Assembly: GCA_015501585.1 (NCBI GenBank)
Contig: JADNRY010001038.1
Coordinates: forward strand, 1 to 18,445
Reading direction: 5' to 3'
From: Rhodocollybia butyracea
Lineage: Eukaryota; Basidiomycota; Agaricomycetes; Agaricales; Omphalotaceae
Length of the DNA: 18,445 bases
The number at the start of each line of letters is the position of its first letter. Positions within the stretch are counted from its first letter, which is position 1. Below the pieces are notes generated by a model that was not told where the DNA came from, did no database searches, and saw only the letters and a program-made list of their open reading frames with translations. Of this stretch, positions 1 through 9,388 are shown one piece after another. Both the position numbers and the translations under genes were made by a program.

Positions 1-166
1 AACGGTATGAGGTGGGACGAGACCATACACTAATGCGGCAGCTGTGGGCTCATTGATAACTTGCAGCGCATCGAGATCAGTAATTTGACCAGTGTCTTTT
101 GTTGCTTGCCATTGAGCCCCGGAAGTATGCGGGGACGGCGACGACAGCATGCCTAGAACGTCTCTT
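1..166 (-). pseudogene. Hsp70 (DnaK-type) ATPase-domain fragment, frameshifted, cut by window edge
   Basis: Read on the minus strand, bases 136 to about 122 encode VPAYF, preceded by HAVVA. After a frame change near 108-112 the reading continues with QATKDTGQI and then [14 protein letters not shown] down to base 1. These are signature segments of the Hsp70 nucleotide-binding domain (the VPAYFxxxQRxATxDAG and [12 protein letters not shown] blocks), in the right order and spacing. Hsp70s are ATP-driven chaperones; the QATKDxGxI wording is closest to the mitochondrial/DnaK branch, which is inference. VPAYF and QATKD lie in different frames with no splice signals between them, and the DxxQR residues are altered, so this is probably a pseudogene or captured fragment. 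I found no N-terminal IGIDLGTT block to the right. The rest would lie left of the window. Family identity is fairly sure; functional status is not. Confidence 0.78.
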
Positions 167-245
167 GGCTCAGCAGTGTCGATTGACCTGAATGGGGTTC
201 TGGCGATGGTAGGTGGGGCGTTGGGAACAGGCACGGGTGACCGTG

Positions 246-512
246 GAGATGGATGGTGGCGGGTGATTAGATTTGCCGATGGAATGGATGTTCAGATTCA
301 CGGCGATGGTCGGTGAGGAAGGTGGGAATGGATGGTGGTAGGCAATTGGATATGCCAACAGAATGGGTGTTGGATTGATGGAAATGGTTGGTGGTTGCTT
401 GGAACGGGCCAAGCGAGCAGTGAGGAGGGAAGAGATGGATGGCGGTGGGCAATTGGATACGCCTGATGGTAGGAAGGTTTGGATTCACGGCGACGGCGGG
501 GAAGGATGGTAA
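246..512. repeat. Degenerate G-rich minisatellite, three copies
   Basis: Three copies start at about 246, 325 and 432. Each begins with GATGGATGG or AATGGATGG, followed by a GGCAATTGGATA-like stretch. Copies one and three share GGATTCACGGCGA or a close variant. Units are about 80-107 bp and diverged. A partial copy may precede 246. The Pro/Ser-rich minus-strand open frames here are by-products of the repeat and are not called as genes. Confidence 0.6.
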
Positions 513-1058
513 TCAGCGTCAGGATATGGTGTCAGGATCACAGATATGGTGCTGGCATGAAGCGTTGATGAAGGTTTGGATTCCAGTATGGTTAGTGAGG
601 TGCTGGCCAAGATAAAAGGGATAAGGGGGTCAGAAGCCTGACATTTAGAGCGGAAGGCTCAAGCACTCACTTACCGAGGGTTGGGCAACGATGCTCCGTA
701 CGCATAAACGCGCACTAAACGGTGCCGGTGAGATGGTGTGTTGGCCTTGCTTCAGCCTGAAGAAATTTTACTCAGGCAATCGATGGCAAAGAATCATCGA
801 CGTACCTTTGCAGGCGCCGGTCCAGGACAGAATTCTCTTCTTTTCCGTCAGCATACTGACCGCTGCAGCCGCGCATGATCCTTCTGCTGTGACAGTGGCC
901 GAGTTTTCTGACTTCTTTTTCCAGCGTTGCAGCTGCAGATGCAGATTGGGTGGTGGCAGAAGTGGGAGTAGCAGTAGGTGCCGGCGATCTTGGGATCCAC
1001 GCTAACAATGGGATGTCAGATCTTTGCCGTGGGTTGCAGGGAGGGAACCTGGGAGGTC
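513..1058. other. No supported gene; anonymous sequence
   Basis: Short open frames exist on both strands, for example 691-1005 plus and 772-1008 minus. The minus one encodes an Ala/Thr/Pro-rich stretch then LEKEVRKL, faintly like an exon. None has a recognisable domain, a conserved motif or convincing flanking splice sites. I cannot support a gene. Confidence 0.4.
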
Positions 1059-1083
1059 AAAAAAAAAAAAAAAAAAAAAAAAA
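1059..1083 (+). repeat. Poly(A) tract, A25
   Basis: An uninterrupted run of 25 A follows GGGAGGTC. It could be a plain microsatellite or the 3' end of a retroposed copy. I see no paired target duplication, so its origin is open. Confidence 0.9.
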
Positions 1084-1261
1084 GAGGTGTTACCTGCAAG
1101 AACCCTTCCTACCCGTCTTCTCCAACACACAAGCGTATTATCGAGTATCGAGGTTGCCTGTCGGGTAGTAGATATGCTAATCAGTGTTGAGGCGGTTGTT
1201 AGTGATAGTGGTAAGTGGGAGAAAGCTGCACCGCTGCACCCAATGCAGGTCCAACATTTTA

Positions 1262-1335
1262 ATTCCCCCAGTAGTTACTCTGGGGAATAATTTACTAAGG
1301 CCAGTAAGCTACTGTACTGCCAGTACTGGGGGAAT
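1262..1335. repeat. 74-bp foldback with perfect 12-bp inverted termini
   Basis: ATTCCCCCAGTA (1262-1273) is the exact reverse complement of TACTGGGGGAAT (1324-1335). Both arms are flanked outside by T-rich or A-rich bases, so pairing extends with one mismatch. The 50-bp interior holds further partial copies (CTGGGGAAT, CCAGTA). This looks like a deletion derivative or terminus of a small inverted-repeat element. No clear target duplication is visible. Confidence 0.6.
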
Positions 1336-1549
1336 AAAAATATCAACTTGGTAGTCAGCTGGTATGCATTTGATAAGGTCATGTGACTCGTCGATTGCAG
1401 ATTTGGGTGGCTGCACGAAAATGGGTGGTTTACAGGCCAAATATGGATATTTCTGGGATGGTAGCTAGCCCAAAAAAGACTATATATAATATATTAATAT
1501 TTGAGCACTACTCCGAGGTGGATTAGGCACCATAAGGGGATGGATTGCA

Positions 1550-2700
1550 TCGAAAAATCTAGATGATGTTCGGTCAAAGCTGGCTGAGCATTACCAAATT
1601 GGGTAATGCCATCAAAACAGTAAAAGCGGCCTAAAAGCCTGCTTGTACATGGATATTCTGCCCTGTAAGAGTGCAGATAGGATCTTTATATATATAAGAG
1701 GTCCCTGAAGCGAGATTACAGCGATAGCTGCGGTCAAAGCTGTTTTATTACCATATTTAGAATGCCAGCAAAGCAGCCTAAAAGCTTGTTTATGCTTGGG
1801 TATTCTACCTAATAGCAGTCTACACAGTGTTTATAGATGTACAGTAGGTACCTAAAGCAAAATTGAAGCAGCTATATGGTGTAATAGTAGCACTGCTTCG
1901 ATGTTTGGGTCTGTGGCTGTGCTGTGAAAAATCGAAATAAAAGTAGGGATGTTCAATATACTAGTGGTGCAGGCATGGTTTCTACATAGTAGATATATAC
2001 CTGAAGCAAAATTAGAGCATTCTATGGCAAGAATAAGCTGTAATTGCCAGCTCTAGGCCGGAGGAGGTCAAAGCTGTATGACCAAATAGGGAAATATATT
2101 CATTACATACAGGTGGTGTTGAGTCAAAGTTGGGCTCATTAATGGCATGGCCTCTCAAGGTTTGAGGTCAGGAGTACATATCTGAGTAGTGTAGTATACT
2201 AGCTACACCCTCCAGGTGTTATATCTGGCAATATGTGGGCAGGAGGATGTACATGGAGTGATCAATGGTGAGTAACCATCAAAATTCGCATTTTTGAGAA
2301 ATTAAATACTAATAATGAGTGTCTACACGCAGGTAGGACGTCAAAACTCGGTAGGTATACTCTCCTACATACTATACACTCGATCCGTGTCCAAGAACCA
2401 TTTATATAGCACCAGAGGCGATGGTATACACTGATCTTTATTGATTTTGCCTCAAAACTCGATTTTTTGAGGGATTAGCATAGAATATTGGGGCCTTGAG
2501 AGTAGCCAGGGAGCTTAAACGTCGTATATAGACTGCACTACATAGTAGTAGTCTTTGCCATATGCAAGAACGATTTATACAGCACCTGAAGCGACAGTAT
2601 ACCCTGATCTGTGTGGAATGTGCCAAAAAATGCGATTTTGAGGAAATAAAACATGAATAGGGTGTGCTGTAGGTCTCAGACAGTACTAGAAACTTGTGGA
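1550..2700. repeat. Array of degenerate about 147-175 bp repeats
   Basis: A recurring block, TTTATA-rich sequence followed about 20 bp later by CCTGAAGC (A/G)A and a TATA-containing tail, is anchored at 1703, 1850, 1999, 2410 and 2583. Spacings are 147, 149, about 410 (two to three units) and about 174 bp. A second shared block, GGTCAAAGCTG, appears at 1572, 1732 and 2067. The last two units match over about 85 bp (2391-2475 and 2565-2650), including GATCTG or GATCTT and a CGATTTTNGAG motif. No coding sequence is supported. It behaves like a diverged satellite or the internal repeat of a non-autonomous element. Confidence 0.6.
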
Positions 2701-2867
2701 TCATGTCTTCGGATCATACTAGATGACTTCAAAGTGTTATTTCTACATCTGGGTATCTCGATGGCAGGATAGGTTATTAAGTGCACATGAGGATATCTCA
2801 ACTTGACTCAAAGTTCAGATTGTGACATTGAGATGTACAGACTTGGAATTTTTGCACTGGAGGGGAC

Positions 2868-4338
2868 ATGTTTTTATTTCTTACGACCCTTTATCAACGC
2901 TTTACTGACTCGTTTTCTCACTTAGGCTTTCGGCAAACACGCAGCAAGCGTGGATTCAACGCCCTTGCGCGTTGGGGCCAGGATCTCACTCTTCATGGAA
3001 TTGACAGCGGGGTTTTGCTTCAAGAGGGCCATCGACAGTCTGAAAGGGCCTGGGAGGATGGAATGGAGGATGATTTTGAGCTTATGCCCGCCAATATAAC
3101 TCATTTTCCGGCCAGGTCCGCTAGCACCACGTTCAACCCCCTCCCCCAGCTTCTCATTGCACTTCCACAAAAATCGCCAGCATCCCGGCCTGTGTATGTT
3201 CCCAATATGGCCCTGTCATCAAAGGAGCGCAAGCAGCTCAAGGACCATAGCTGTGCAAGGCGAAAACGCAACGATGAATGCCTTGCCATCTAGGCTGAGT
3301 CAGGGAGCCTGCTGAAGGCCGTTGCAGTTAGGAAGTCCAATGCCACTAAGGCTTTAGCTGTTGTTGCTGACTTTCTCGAGACCGTGAGGCCTGGGGGGTG
3401 GACAGGCGGCCGGTCCAGAATCCCATATCCAAAGATACTATCTTTCAAGGATGTTCTCAACTACTCAGGCCTTTGCATCATTCACTGGGACGCCAGGTCT
3501 GGCTCAAGCTTTGATAGTCTTCTGACCTAGCTAATACCCATCTCTATGCTCATAGTGCCTCTCGCTTGATTAAATCCTCCGATGGTGTACACTGGGCAGC
3601 CTTGCTGGGGTATCCCAGTGATGCTAATGCCTGGCAATCCCTCACAAGCTCTCTTGATGATCTCTTTGTTTGTGTTCATTTGCAGCTTTGTCTTCCTAAC
3701 CATCCAAATTGTCGAGGCAACTATGACAGCATTGCCTCTGGCTATAGTCACGGGCAAGGGCAGCTTCATCCAACTAACTTCTCCATCTCTGCCCATAACC
3801 AACCGGCTGTTCAACAGCTCTTGGATTCCCCGGAAATGCAAAATGTAGCCGGGTTTCTTGATCGTACGTTGTTGGCCCCTTCTGATATTCACGCTTTCAT
3901 ACTTCTTTGTACTTCTTAGAAGGTCTGCAGGCTTATTTTCCAAAAATCCATTGGCTTCTTGCCAACCTCACCCGCATCCTCCTGAGCATGGAGGAGCTAC
4001 GTCTTAAGCACAACTTTCCAAAATGCAGTTACGCCGCTTCGCAGTTTAATTTCATGAATGCTGACACCAACCCACATATCGACTTCATGAATGGCTTCTT
4101 TTTATGGTGCAGTATATGGAACGGAGGCCATTTCAACTACAAATTGGGTGGCCACATTATTTTTTACAGCCTCGGTGTCATTGTTGAATTTCCACCTGGC
4201 GCAGGAATCATTGTTCCATCAGCCTCGGTTGTTCATGGGAACATACCTATTGGTACGAGTGAGCGTCGCCATTCCGCCACCTTTTTTACTGCAGCAGTAT
4301 TTGGGTATTTACATGTAGGTATGCGAAAGGTGCTATAA
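2868..4338 (+). pseudogene. TET/JBP-like Fe(II)/2-oxoglutarate dioxygenase relic
   Basis: The C-terminal part (3920-4338) shows the double-stranded beta-helix core of the TET/JBP-like family abundant in Agaricomycetes. H-x-D is at 4075-4083 (HID), GGH near 4147-4155, EFPPG and a VPSASVVH segment with the distal His at 4234-4236, then SERRHS with the likely 2-oxoglutarate Arg at about 4264-4269. TET/JBP enzymes oxidise 5-methylpyrimidines in DNA. Upstream, 3530-3863 carries the family's SSDGVHWAALLGYPSD and GYSHGQGQ segments. A 56-nt phase-1 intron (3864-3919, donor GTACGT) joins these in frame. Two lesions break the gene: TAG at 3291-3293, and at about 3528 a TAG with the frame moving by one base, so a one-base deletion is likely. 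The 5' part from 2868 (Arg-rich, unrecognised) and the start codon are uncertain. Such genes have been linked to KDZ transposons; no KDZ transposase is visible here. Family call good; function probably lost. Confidence 0.8.
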
Positions 4339-4666
4339 AACAACCTAACAAAAACACTACCGCACCTAACCAGACTATCGATATGTAAGGGAGCGAGGGC
4401 GGGTTGTCAGAGATTCCCCGAGGGAAAGTTTGATAGTATCGGAGGTATGCATGCGTTTGCTCCAGGTTCAAGACCGTTGCGTTGACATGGGTAACTAAGC
4501 TTGGACAACTCTTAGAACTGAGTCAAGGGAAGCCCAGCTGGGTGTACATATGTACGAGGGAACGTCAGGATGTCCGAATCAATATAACCAAACCAAAAAC
4601 AATAATGCGTATGTGTCCAAAACCAAATAATCAAAACCAAAACCAATACAACAAAACTAAGATTCT
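4339..4666. other. Intergenic, no supported gene
   Basis: The sequence becomes A/C-rich near 4585-4665 (CCAAAACCAA-type simple sequence). A box-B-like GGTTCAAGACC at 4465-4475 has no convincing A box upstream, so no tRNA or SINE is called. Confidence 0.5.
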
Positions 4667-4786
4667 CCTAGGCAAACTCTGGCTCTAGCTAGAATAGTAA
4701 TCTCGAGGTTTGTCAACAACCCTAGGCAAACTCTGGCACTAGCTGCTGTGATGCCGTAAAGTCCTCAACCAAACTCTGGGCCAAGC
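4667..4786. repeat. Short tandem repeats, CTAGGCAAACTCTGGC motif
   Basis: CCTAGGCAAACTCTGGC-type copies lie at 4667-4690 and 4721-4744 (one mismatch in 24 bases), with a weaker third at 4764-4786 (AACCAAACTCTGGG). Spacings are 54 and 43 bp. Confidence 0.75.
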
Positions 4787-4856
4787 TACAATATTGTGAG
4801 TGAACTAATCACTAGGAACTTGTACCACAATCTTAGTGGCTTGCCTAACTTCACAG

Positions 4857-5250
4857 GGAAGTCAACTAAGGAACCCTCACTCTGGAGCCGAATGATTCCT
4901 TACTAGAAACCGTCCCCTCTAAGGAAGCAACTAGATTTAAGGTTGATCTGGAGTTCGAGGGAACTCACATGCTCAAGACTTGATCAGATTCTCAAGTGGG
5001 CCAAAGCAAGTTTGTGAAATTCTATTACAGGCCAAATTCCGCCGAGCAAGTAATATGACAGTAAATCAAACTCCTTGAAGAAACTATCAGTCACTCCGCG
5101 GTAAAGCGTCGAGACTGGCTAACAACTTCGTGAAGCAACTAACACTTCTCCGCGGGAACATGTAGAGAGGTGACCAGCTACTTACTAGGTGAAGAAACTA
5201 ACAACCAACTCGTAGTTAAGTAGAGAAGCGTCACACTACTAGTCCCGAGG
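4857..5250. repeat. Degenerate 55-66 bp tandem array, GAAGMAACTA motif
   Basis: GAAG(A/C)AACTA-type cores occur at 4858 (GAAGTCAACTA), 4924, 5077, 5132 and 5191. The last three are 55 and 59 bp apart, and two are followed by CTCCGCGG and a GTAGAGA or GTCGAGA segment. This may be a continuation of the array at 4667. No coding potential is seen. Confidence 0.6.
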
Positions 5251-6338
5251 ACGTTCTACGGAGCTCACTTCCTAACATACAAATCGAGGGAAAGATCCTC
5301 TGAGGTAAAGGAACATAACCAATCTTGTACAGGGGAGGTGGCAAGTAACTTTTCTTATTGAATAAATATATCTGGCTTATATACTGAGTAGAGAGAAGGT
5401 TAATACAAAAAATAGATGAAACAGATACGGAGAGAGACGGAAAGAGAGTGGAACAGAGGAATCTGGCTCAGAAAGGAAACTCCAGCCTATATATGGTACA
5501 CACGATAAAGAAATAGTCCATTCTTGGGTATATATCAGAGGTAAAATATGATTTCATGAGGATTAACATAGTTTTAGAGTGTTTTGATCCGAGTGAGGTT
5601 TCTCCGATTACTCCACAATTCTCCGGGGTCAGGAGTACCTTTATGCTTCATGATCACTCGCCGCCTGGTTTCCCTTGGGTGAGTTTCATTCTATTCCTCG
5701 GATAGTTCTGTCCATCCTGAGTGTGATTAACATTCTCTCGAGAAGGCCTGTTGTCTAGCTTTCCAACGGCACCACTTATGATAGTCTCGAGCAACTGCGC
5801 TGAGTATGTACAAGTGATTCCTGATAGTCGGCTTTAACGGATAAGACCTTCCGTGTATGATTTTTAAGATCAAATGTTTCAATTTGCCAAGGCTATCCCG
5901 GTGCGTAGCTTTCCGTAGGACCGCTAAGCATGTTTCTACTGTCCTCACGGTTACGACCGGTGCCGTGAATAGACCTCTACGGTTTCCTCGGGATCATTCT
6001 GGTCCATTGTTACGGACTGTAAAGTCCACATCTTAACATAGCTCGTTGGGGGTCTTAGTGCGAGGGATGCCTTCCCTCATAATTCCTTCCCTCGAGTAAC
6101 GCGTTGGCTTAGTACTTATCCTGCTTTGAGATGTCCTGTAGTTTAGAGAGTATGCACTCTTGGGTATAACTAGATTGACAATCTAGCATTACATCTCCGG
6201 GCAGCCCAGGTATCCTCGCTAGCTTGGCTCTAGGCTACGCTTGTGGGCATACCTTCACGGCTCGCTGAGTATTATTGTTAAGTTCTTTGCCTCAGCAACA
6301 GCTATCACGCTCGGGCTCCGTATAACTCTCTTATTGCA
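5251..6338. other. Non-coding region, possibly transposon-derived
   Basis: About 1.1 kb with no credible coding sequence. On the minus strand a TATATAAG box (5376-5383) is followed by AATAAATATA and CAATAAG, the kind of arrangement found in LTR promoters. However, I could not find paired TG...CA termini or a target duplication, so an LTR is not called. TCACGG/CCGTGA arms at 5945-5968 form a small hairpin. Confidence 0.35.
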
Positions 6339-6548
6339 TTGTATAACACGTACAAAGTGTCAAAATGTACAGTTACACGCCTTAGGCCGATATTAGGCCT
6401 AATAGCGGGGATTTTTCGTTTGTATTTCAACAACTTTATGAACAATAATGAGTTTTTGGCTCAGGCTTTGCCCTCCAATGTAAAAGCTTGGAAGTCATAC
6501 AAGGAAGATCTTTGGAGCATTGGCATGGACATGTTGCGAGATAATTGA
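6339..6548 (+). other. Small open frame, possible exon
   Basis: A 69-codon frame whose second half (NNNEFLAQALPSNVKAWK, then a Trp-containing amphipathic stretch) reads like protein, while the first half does not. It ends 165 bp before the unknown gene at 6714 and could be an isolated exon remnant. No homology is recognised. Confidence 0.25.
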
Positions 6549-6713
6549 TTGTAGAATGACCTTATCTAGTGATTGTAATACTACCAGTTGCGTATTAAAG
6601 ATACAAACTCAAAGCTTCTGAACTCTGGAAAAACAAGCTTTGTACCTTTTACTTGAGAGAAAGCAAATATACAATGCAGTGTGTGATTTAAACTTATCTC
6701 AAATAGGAAACAA

Positions 6714-8510
6714 ATGCTCTCACGCCCTTTCTTTGTTCCCTTCTCTCATGTCAACAATCTTTTTCTTGCCCTTCTATCTATCATCATGCTTGTGGATGCT
6801 TTGAAAGCTAAAAAGCAGAAACAAAAAGCGAAAGGCCAGAAACCCTCTCAAAAACCCCAAACCTTGCCGCTCAACATTGAAGACGACCCTGTAGCTTGTG
6901 CCATTGCTGATATTGAGGGAAAGACATCTTCATCAACCATTACATGAAGAACATTATTAATTCTATTCAACAATCTTCTTCTTTGTCTTCCTTGCCCTCA
7001 TCATCTAAACAAATCAACGACTTGGCCACCAATGAAGCTCGTCGAGAAGTCAATAAAGGCTTTCGGGCTTCAGTCAATAAGAAGATCAAGGAGGAGGTAC
7101 ATGCCCAGTTTAAACTACACCGTTAAATATACAACTAATGTGTTGTTATAGGAATCAAAGCTTATACTAAAGAGTATCATTGTTATTCCCTATGGTACTG
7201 ACCTAGATGTACGTACATTGTATCTTGAACGCTGAAGCTCAGACGCTGACTCTGCACATCAAGGATGGCAAATGGATACCCATCGGGAAATACGACTCTT
7301 GCTCCATCCAACTGCTTGATAAACTTGCTGGCATGGGCCTTGCAAAGGTCGGAAAAACCAATGACCCCATTGAGCTGGACCAAACGCTTGACAGAAAAGG
7401 ATTCGAAGAATGGTTCTGTGCACAGGTACCGCTTGCTGGTGATTACTGCTGAGAGAAAATGTTTACCAATGGTCTTGATAATCCAGAGTATCCACGGTTT
7501 ACCAAAGATCCTCATCACGCATTGCTCCCGGAACAGTTTTTATGCCAGTACAAGTGGAACCAGCTTACACCTCTAGCTGACCACGACTATTTCTCTCCTA
7601 CAGGTGAACAAGCCTTTGACGTGGTGATTCAAAGTCAAAAATTGTTATACTTTGGTGAGCTTTTACTCATTTTTACTTCACTGATGCCTGCTGACTCTCC
7701 TCCAGTGACCCGTGTTCCAATTGCAGAGGATGTCTTGGATACGTTTCGAGAAGCTGTAGCTGAGGCTAAATACACCAATTGCGATTTGTTAACAGCAAAA
7801 TATTTTGTGGAGGATCAACACGCAAAAGCTGATAAGAAGAAAGGCAAAGAAAAGGCAGATGGTAGGTTTACTCTCGCACGACTGCCCAAACATATAATGT
7901 TCTAACTATTATCAGTTCCTACTTCCTCATGCCTCCATTTACCCAGATTCCTTGGCAGAAAAGCTACTTATCCTTATCAAAAACTGGAAACAGTGATAGT
8001 GGAAATGATGAGGAAGAGGATCAGAATGAGACTGATGATGAAGAAAAGGAACCGCCAATTGCTCTCCATCGAGTGAAACGTAAAGGTATGTTGCATGTTT
8101 TGTTTCCCACTGTTTCATACTTACCTTTCACTCTAGCAAATGCATCTAATACTTCTACATATGTTGAAATAGATTCTGACGATGACTCCATTAAAGAATC
8201 TTTGACTTCGGACATTGAGTTTTTTTCCAAGCCTAGTGGTTTGTCTTTATTTTACACTTATCTCAAATATGATTTACCCATGTCAAATCTAGCAAAGTTT
8301 TTGATCAGCAAGAAGCGTTTGCGTGTGGATGTGAACAACTCTGATGATGAGCCTTTACGGAAAAGGTCTTGTTCAGCTGAAGAAATCAAGGTTATCTCAG
8401 CATCTTCCTCTTCCAACTCGGATGTTGAACCGGTGGATTCCACTATATCATTTCTGACCTTGATGCCTCTGGCTACACACAAATCTATGGATGATTTACA
8501 CCAAAAATAA
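6714..8510 (+). pseudogene. Multi-exon gene of unknown family, apparently decayed
   Basis: Several consecutive frames join through typical short introns: 7097-7151 (55 nt, branch CTAAT), 7655-7705 (51 nt, GTGAGC), 7862-7946 or 7862-7915, 8086-8136 (51 nt, GTATGT) and 8239-8292 (54 nt). A 34-nt intron at 7209-7242 (GTACGT) would also be needed. The product would start with a Lys/Gln-rich basic stretch (KAKKQKQKAK near 6810), then a helical segment, a middle region with HIKDGKWIPIGKYDS and FTKDPHHALLPEQF, a KKKGKEKA stretch, and an acidic, Ser-rich tail (DEEEDQ, SDDEPLRKR) with possible nuclear signals. I do not recognise the family. Lesions: a one-base frame change near 6915-6923, TGA at 7450-7452 inside an otherwise open frame, and a frame conflict near the A5 run at about 7979-7983. 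The start (6714, or ATG at 6787) is uncertain. Coding nature is likely; function unknown. Confidence 0.5.
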
Positions 8511-8973
8511 GTTCTTTCTTGTTTCCAACTCTCGCTTAATATGATTCACAAACACTCCATCCACATTCACTCCTTATTCATTTATAGTCATTTTGTTATA
8601 ATTCTTACTGCTTCTTAATGCTTGATACTGATGTTATACAACATCGCTGCTCTTATATTGCTTTGACTGCTTTCTGATGCTTACACTAACTTCATACCCA
8701 TTCTGTTTGATCAGAAACCACATTACTACTCCTACACTCTCTCATACAACATTACTATGCCATCTCGCAACATCACTACTCTTATGCTCTTTCACACAAC
8801 ATTGCTATCTTTACATCGATTTGATACTGCTTTCTGATGCTTGATGCTAACTTCATACCATTTACTGCATTCGCACTACACTACAGTACCTGAGGCATTG
8901 TTATATACAAAGTATACATTATCTGGGTGAACTTGAGAAAAACTTCAATCAGAGAGAAAGGGCAACTTCTTTC
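8511..8973. repeat. Pyrimidine-rich region with a diverged direct repeat about 158 bp apart
   Basis: ACTGCTTTCTGATGCTT followed by CTAACTTCATACC occurs near 8668-8697 and again near 8826-8860. ACAACAT(C/T) plus GCT/ACT motifs recur at 8637, 8748, 8767 and 8797. No gene is supported. The segment may include the 3' flank of the gene ending at 8510. Confidence 0.55.
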
Positions 8974-9094
8974 TTTTTTGACCAAGGGAGGAACCTTTTT
9001 TTTGACCAGAAGAGACTTTTTTTTTTTTGATCAGAGGGAGAGAATTTTTTTTTTTTTGCAGAAACTTTTTTTTTTTAACCAGAGGAGGGGGGGG
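8974..9094 (+). repeat. T-tract minisatellite ending in G8
   Basis: T runs of 6, 8, 12, 12 and 12 (8974-8979, 8996-9003, 9017-9028, 9045-9056, 9065-9076) alternate with GACCAGAAGAGA-like spacers. It ends with GAGGAGGGGGGGG (G8 at 9087-9094). Start-to-start distances are 22, 21, 28 and 20 bp. The Phe-rich open frames across it are by-products. Confidence 0.8.
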
Positions 9095-9388
9095 TTTTGG
9101 CTTTATTAATTGTACAAATCACACCTCATACCTGTACTCTTGGCCTCTCTTTTGGCTCACGGATCTACCGCTACCAAAGCGTAGTGAGCTCATCCGGACA
9201 CCAGGGAGATGGCCCCGAGACGACGATGTATGTAGGCACATCAGGTAGCTTCTCGGACCCCGGCATATCAGCACTTGGTCCCAAGCCGGCAATAAACCTA
9301 ACCTAACCCATGTGAAACCGGCCATAAGGATGAGCCTTCTTTTCATTCAGGTCTCGTAACTGTAAAGATAATTGACTATTAAAGAATG
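9095..9388. other. Intergenic, possible minus-strand exon remnant
   Basis: On the minus strand a roughly 45-codon open stretch ends in TAG at 9171-9173 and reads GPSADMPGSEKLPDVPTYIV in part, which looks protein-like. It has no start, no clear splice context and no recognised homology. The segment also forms the 3' flank of the WD40 gene ending at 9389. Confidence 0.3.

Noticed and set aside
170..488. Pro/Ser-rich minus-strand open frames
   Set aside because: They fall inside the degenerate G-rich minisatellite and carry no domain; translation of a repeat.
3527..3943. Minus-strand 138-codon open frame opposite the dioxygenase relic
   Set aside because: The plus strand holds recognisable TET/JBP segments and a canonical intron; the antisense frame has no motif.
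4430..4480. tRNA or SINE promoter (box-B-like GGTTCAAGACC)
   Set aside because: No matching A box or cloverleaf can be drawn upstream, so a chance match is likely.
5376..5383. A second LTR around the minus-strand TATA box
   Set aside because: No TG...CA terminal pair or target duplication could be found on either side.
8927..9109. Phe-rich open frames on the plus strand
   Set aside because: Produced by T-tracts of the minisatellite, not a gene.
9290..9308. Telomere-like CCTAACCTAACCC
   Set aside because: Only about two and a half units and not exact CCCTAA; too short to claim an interstitial telomere.
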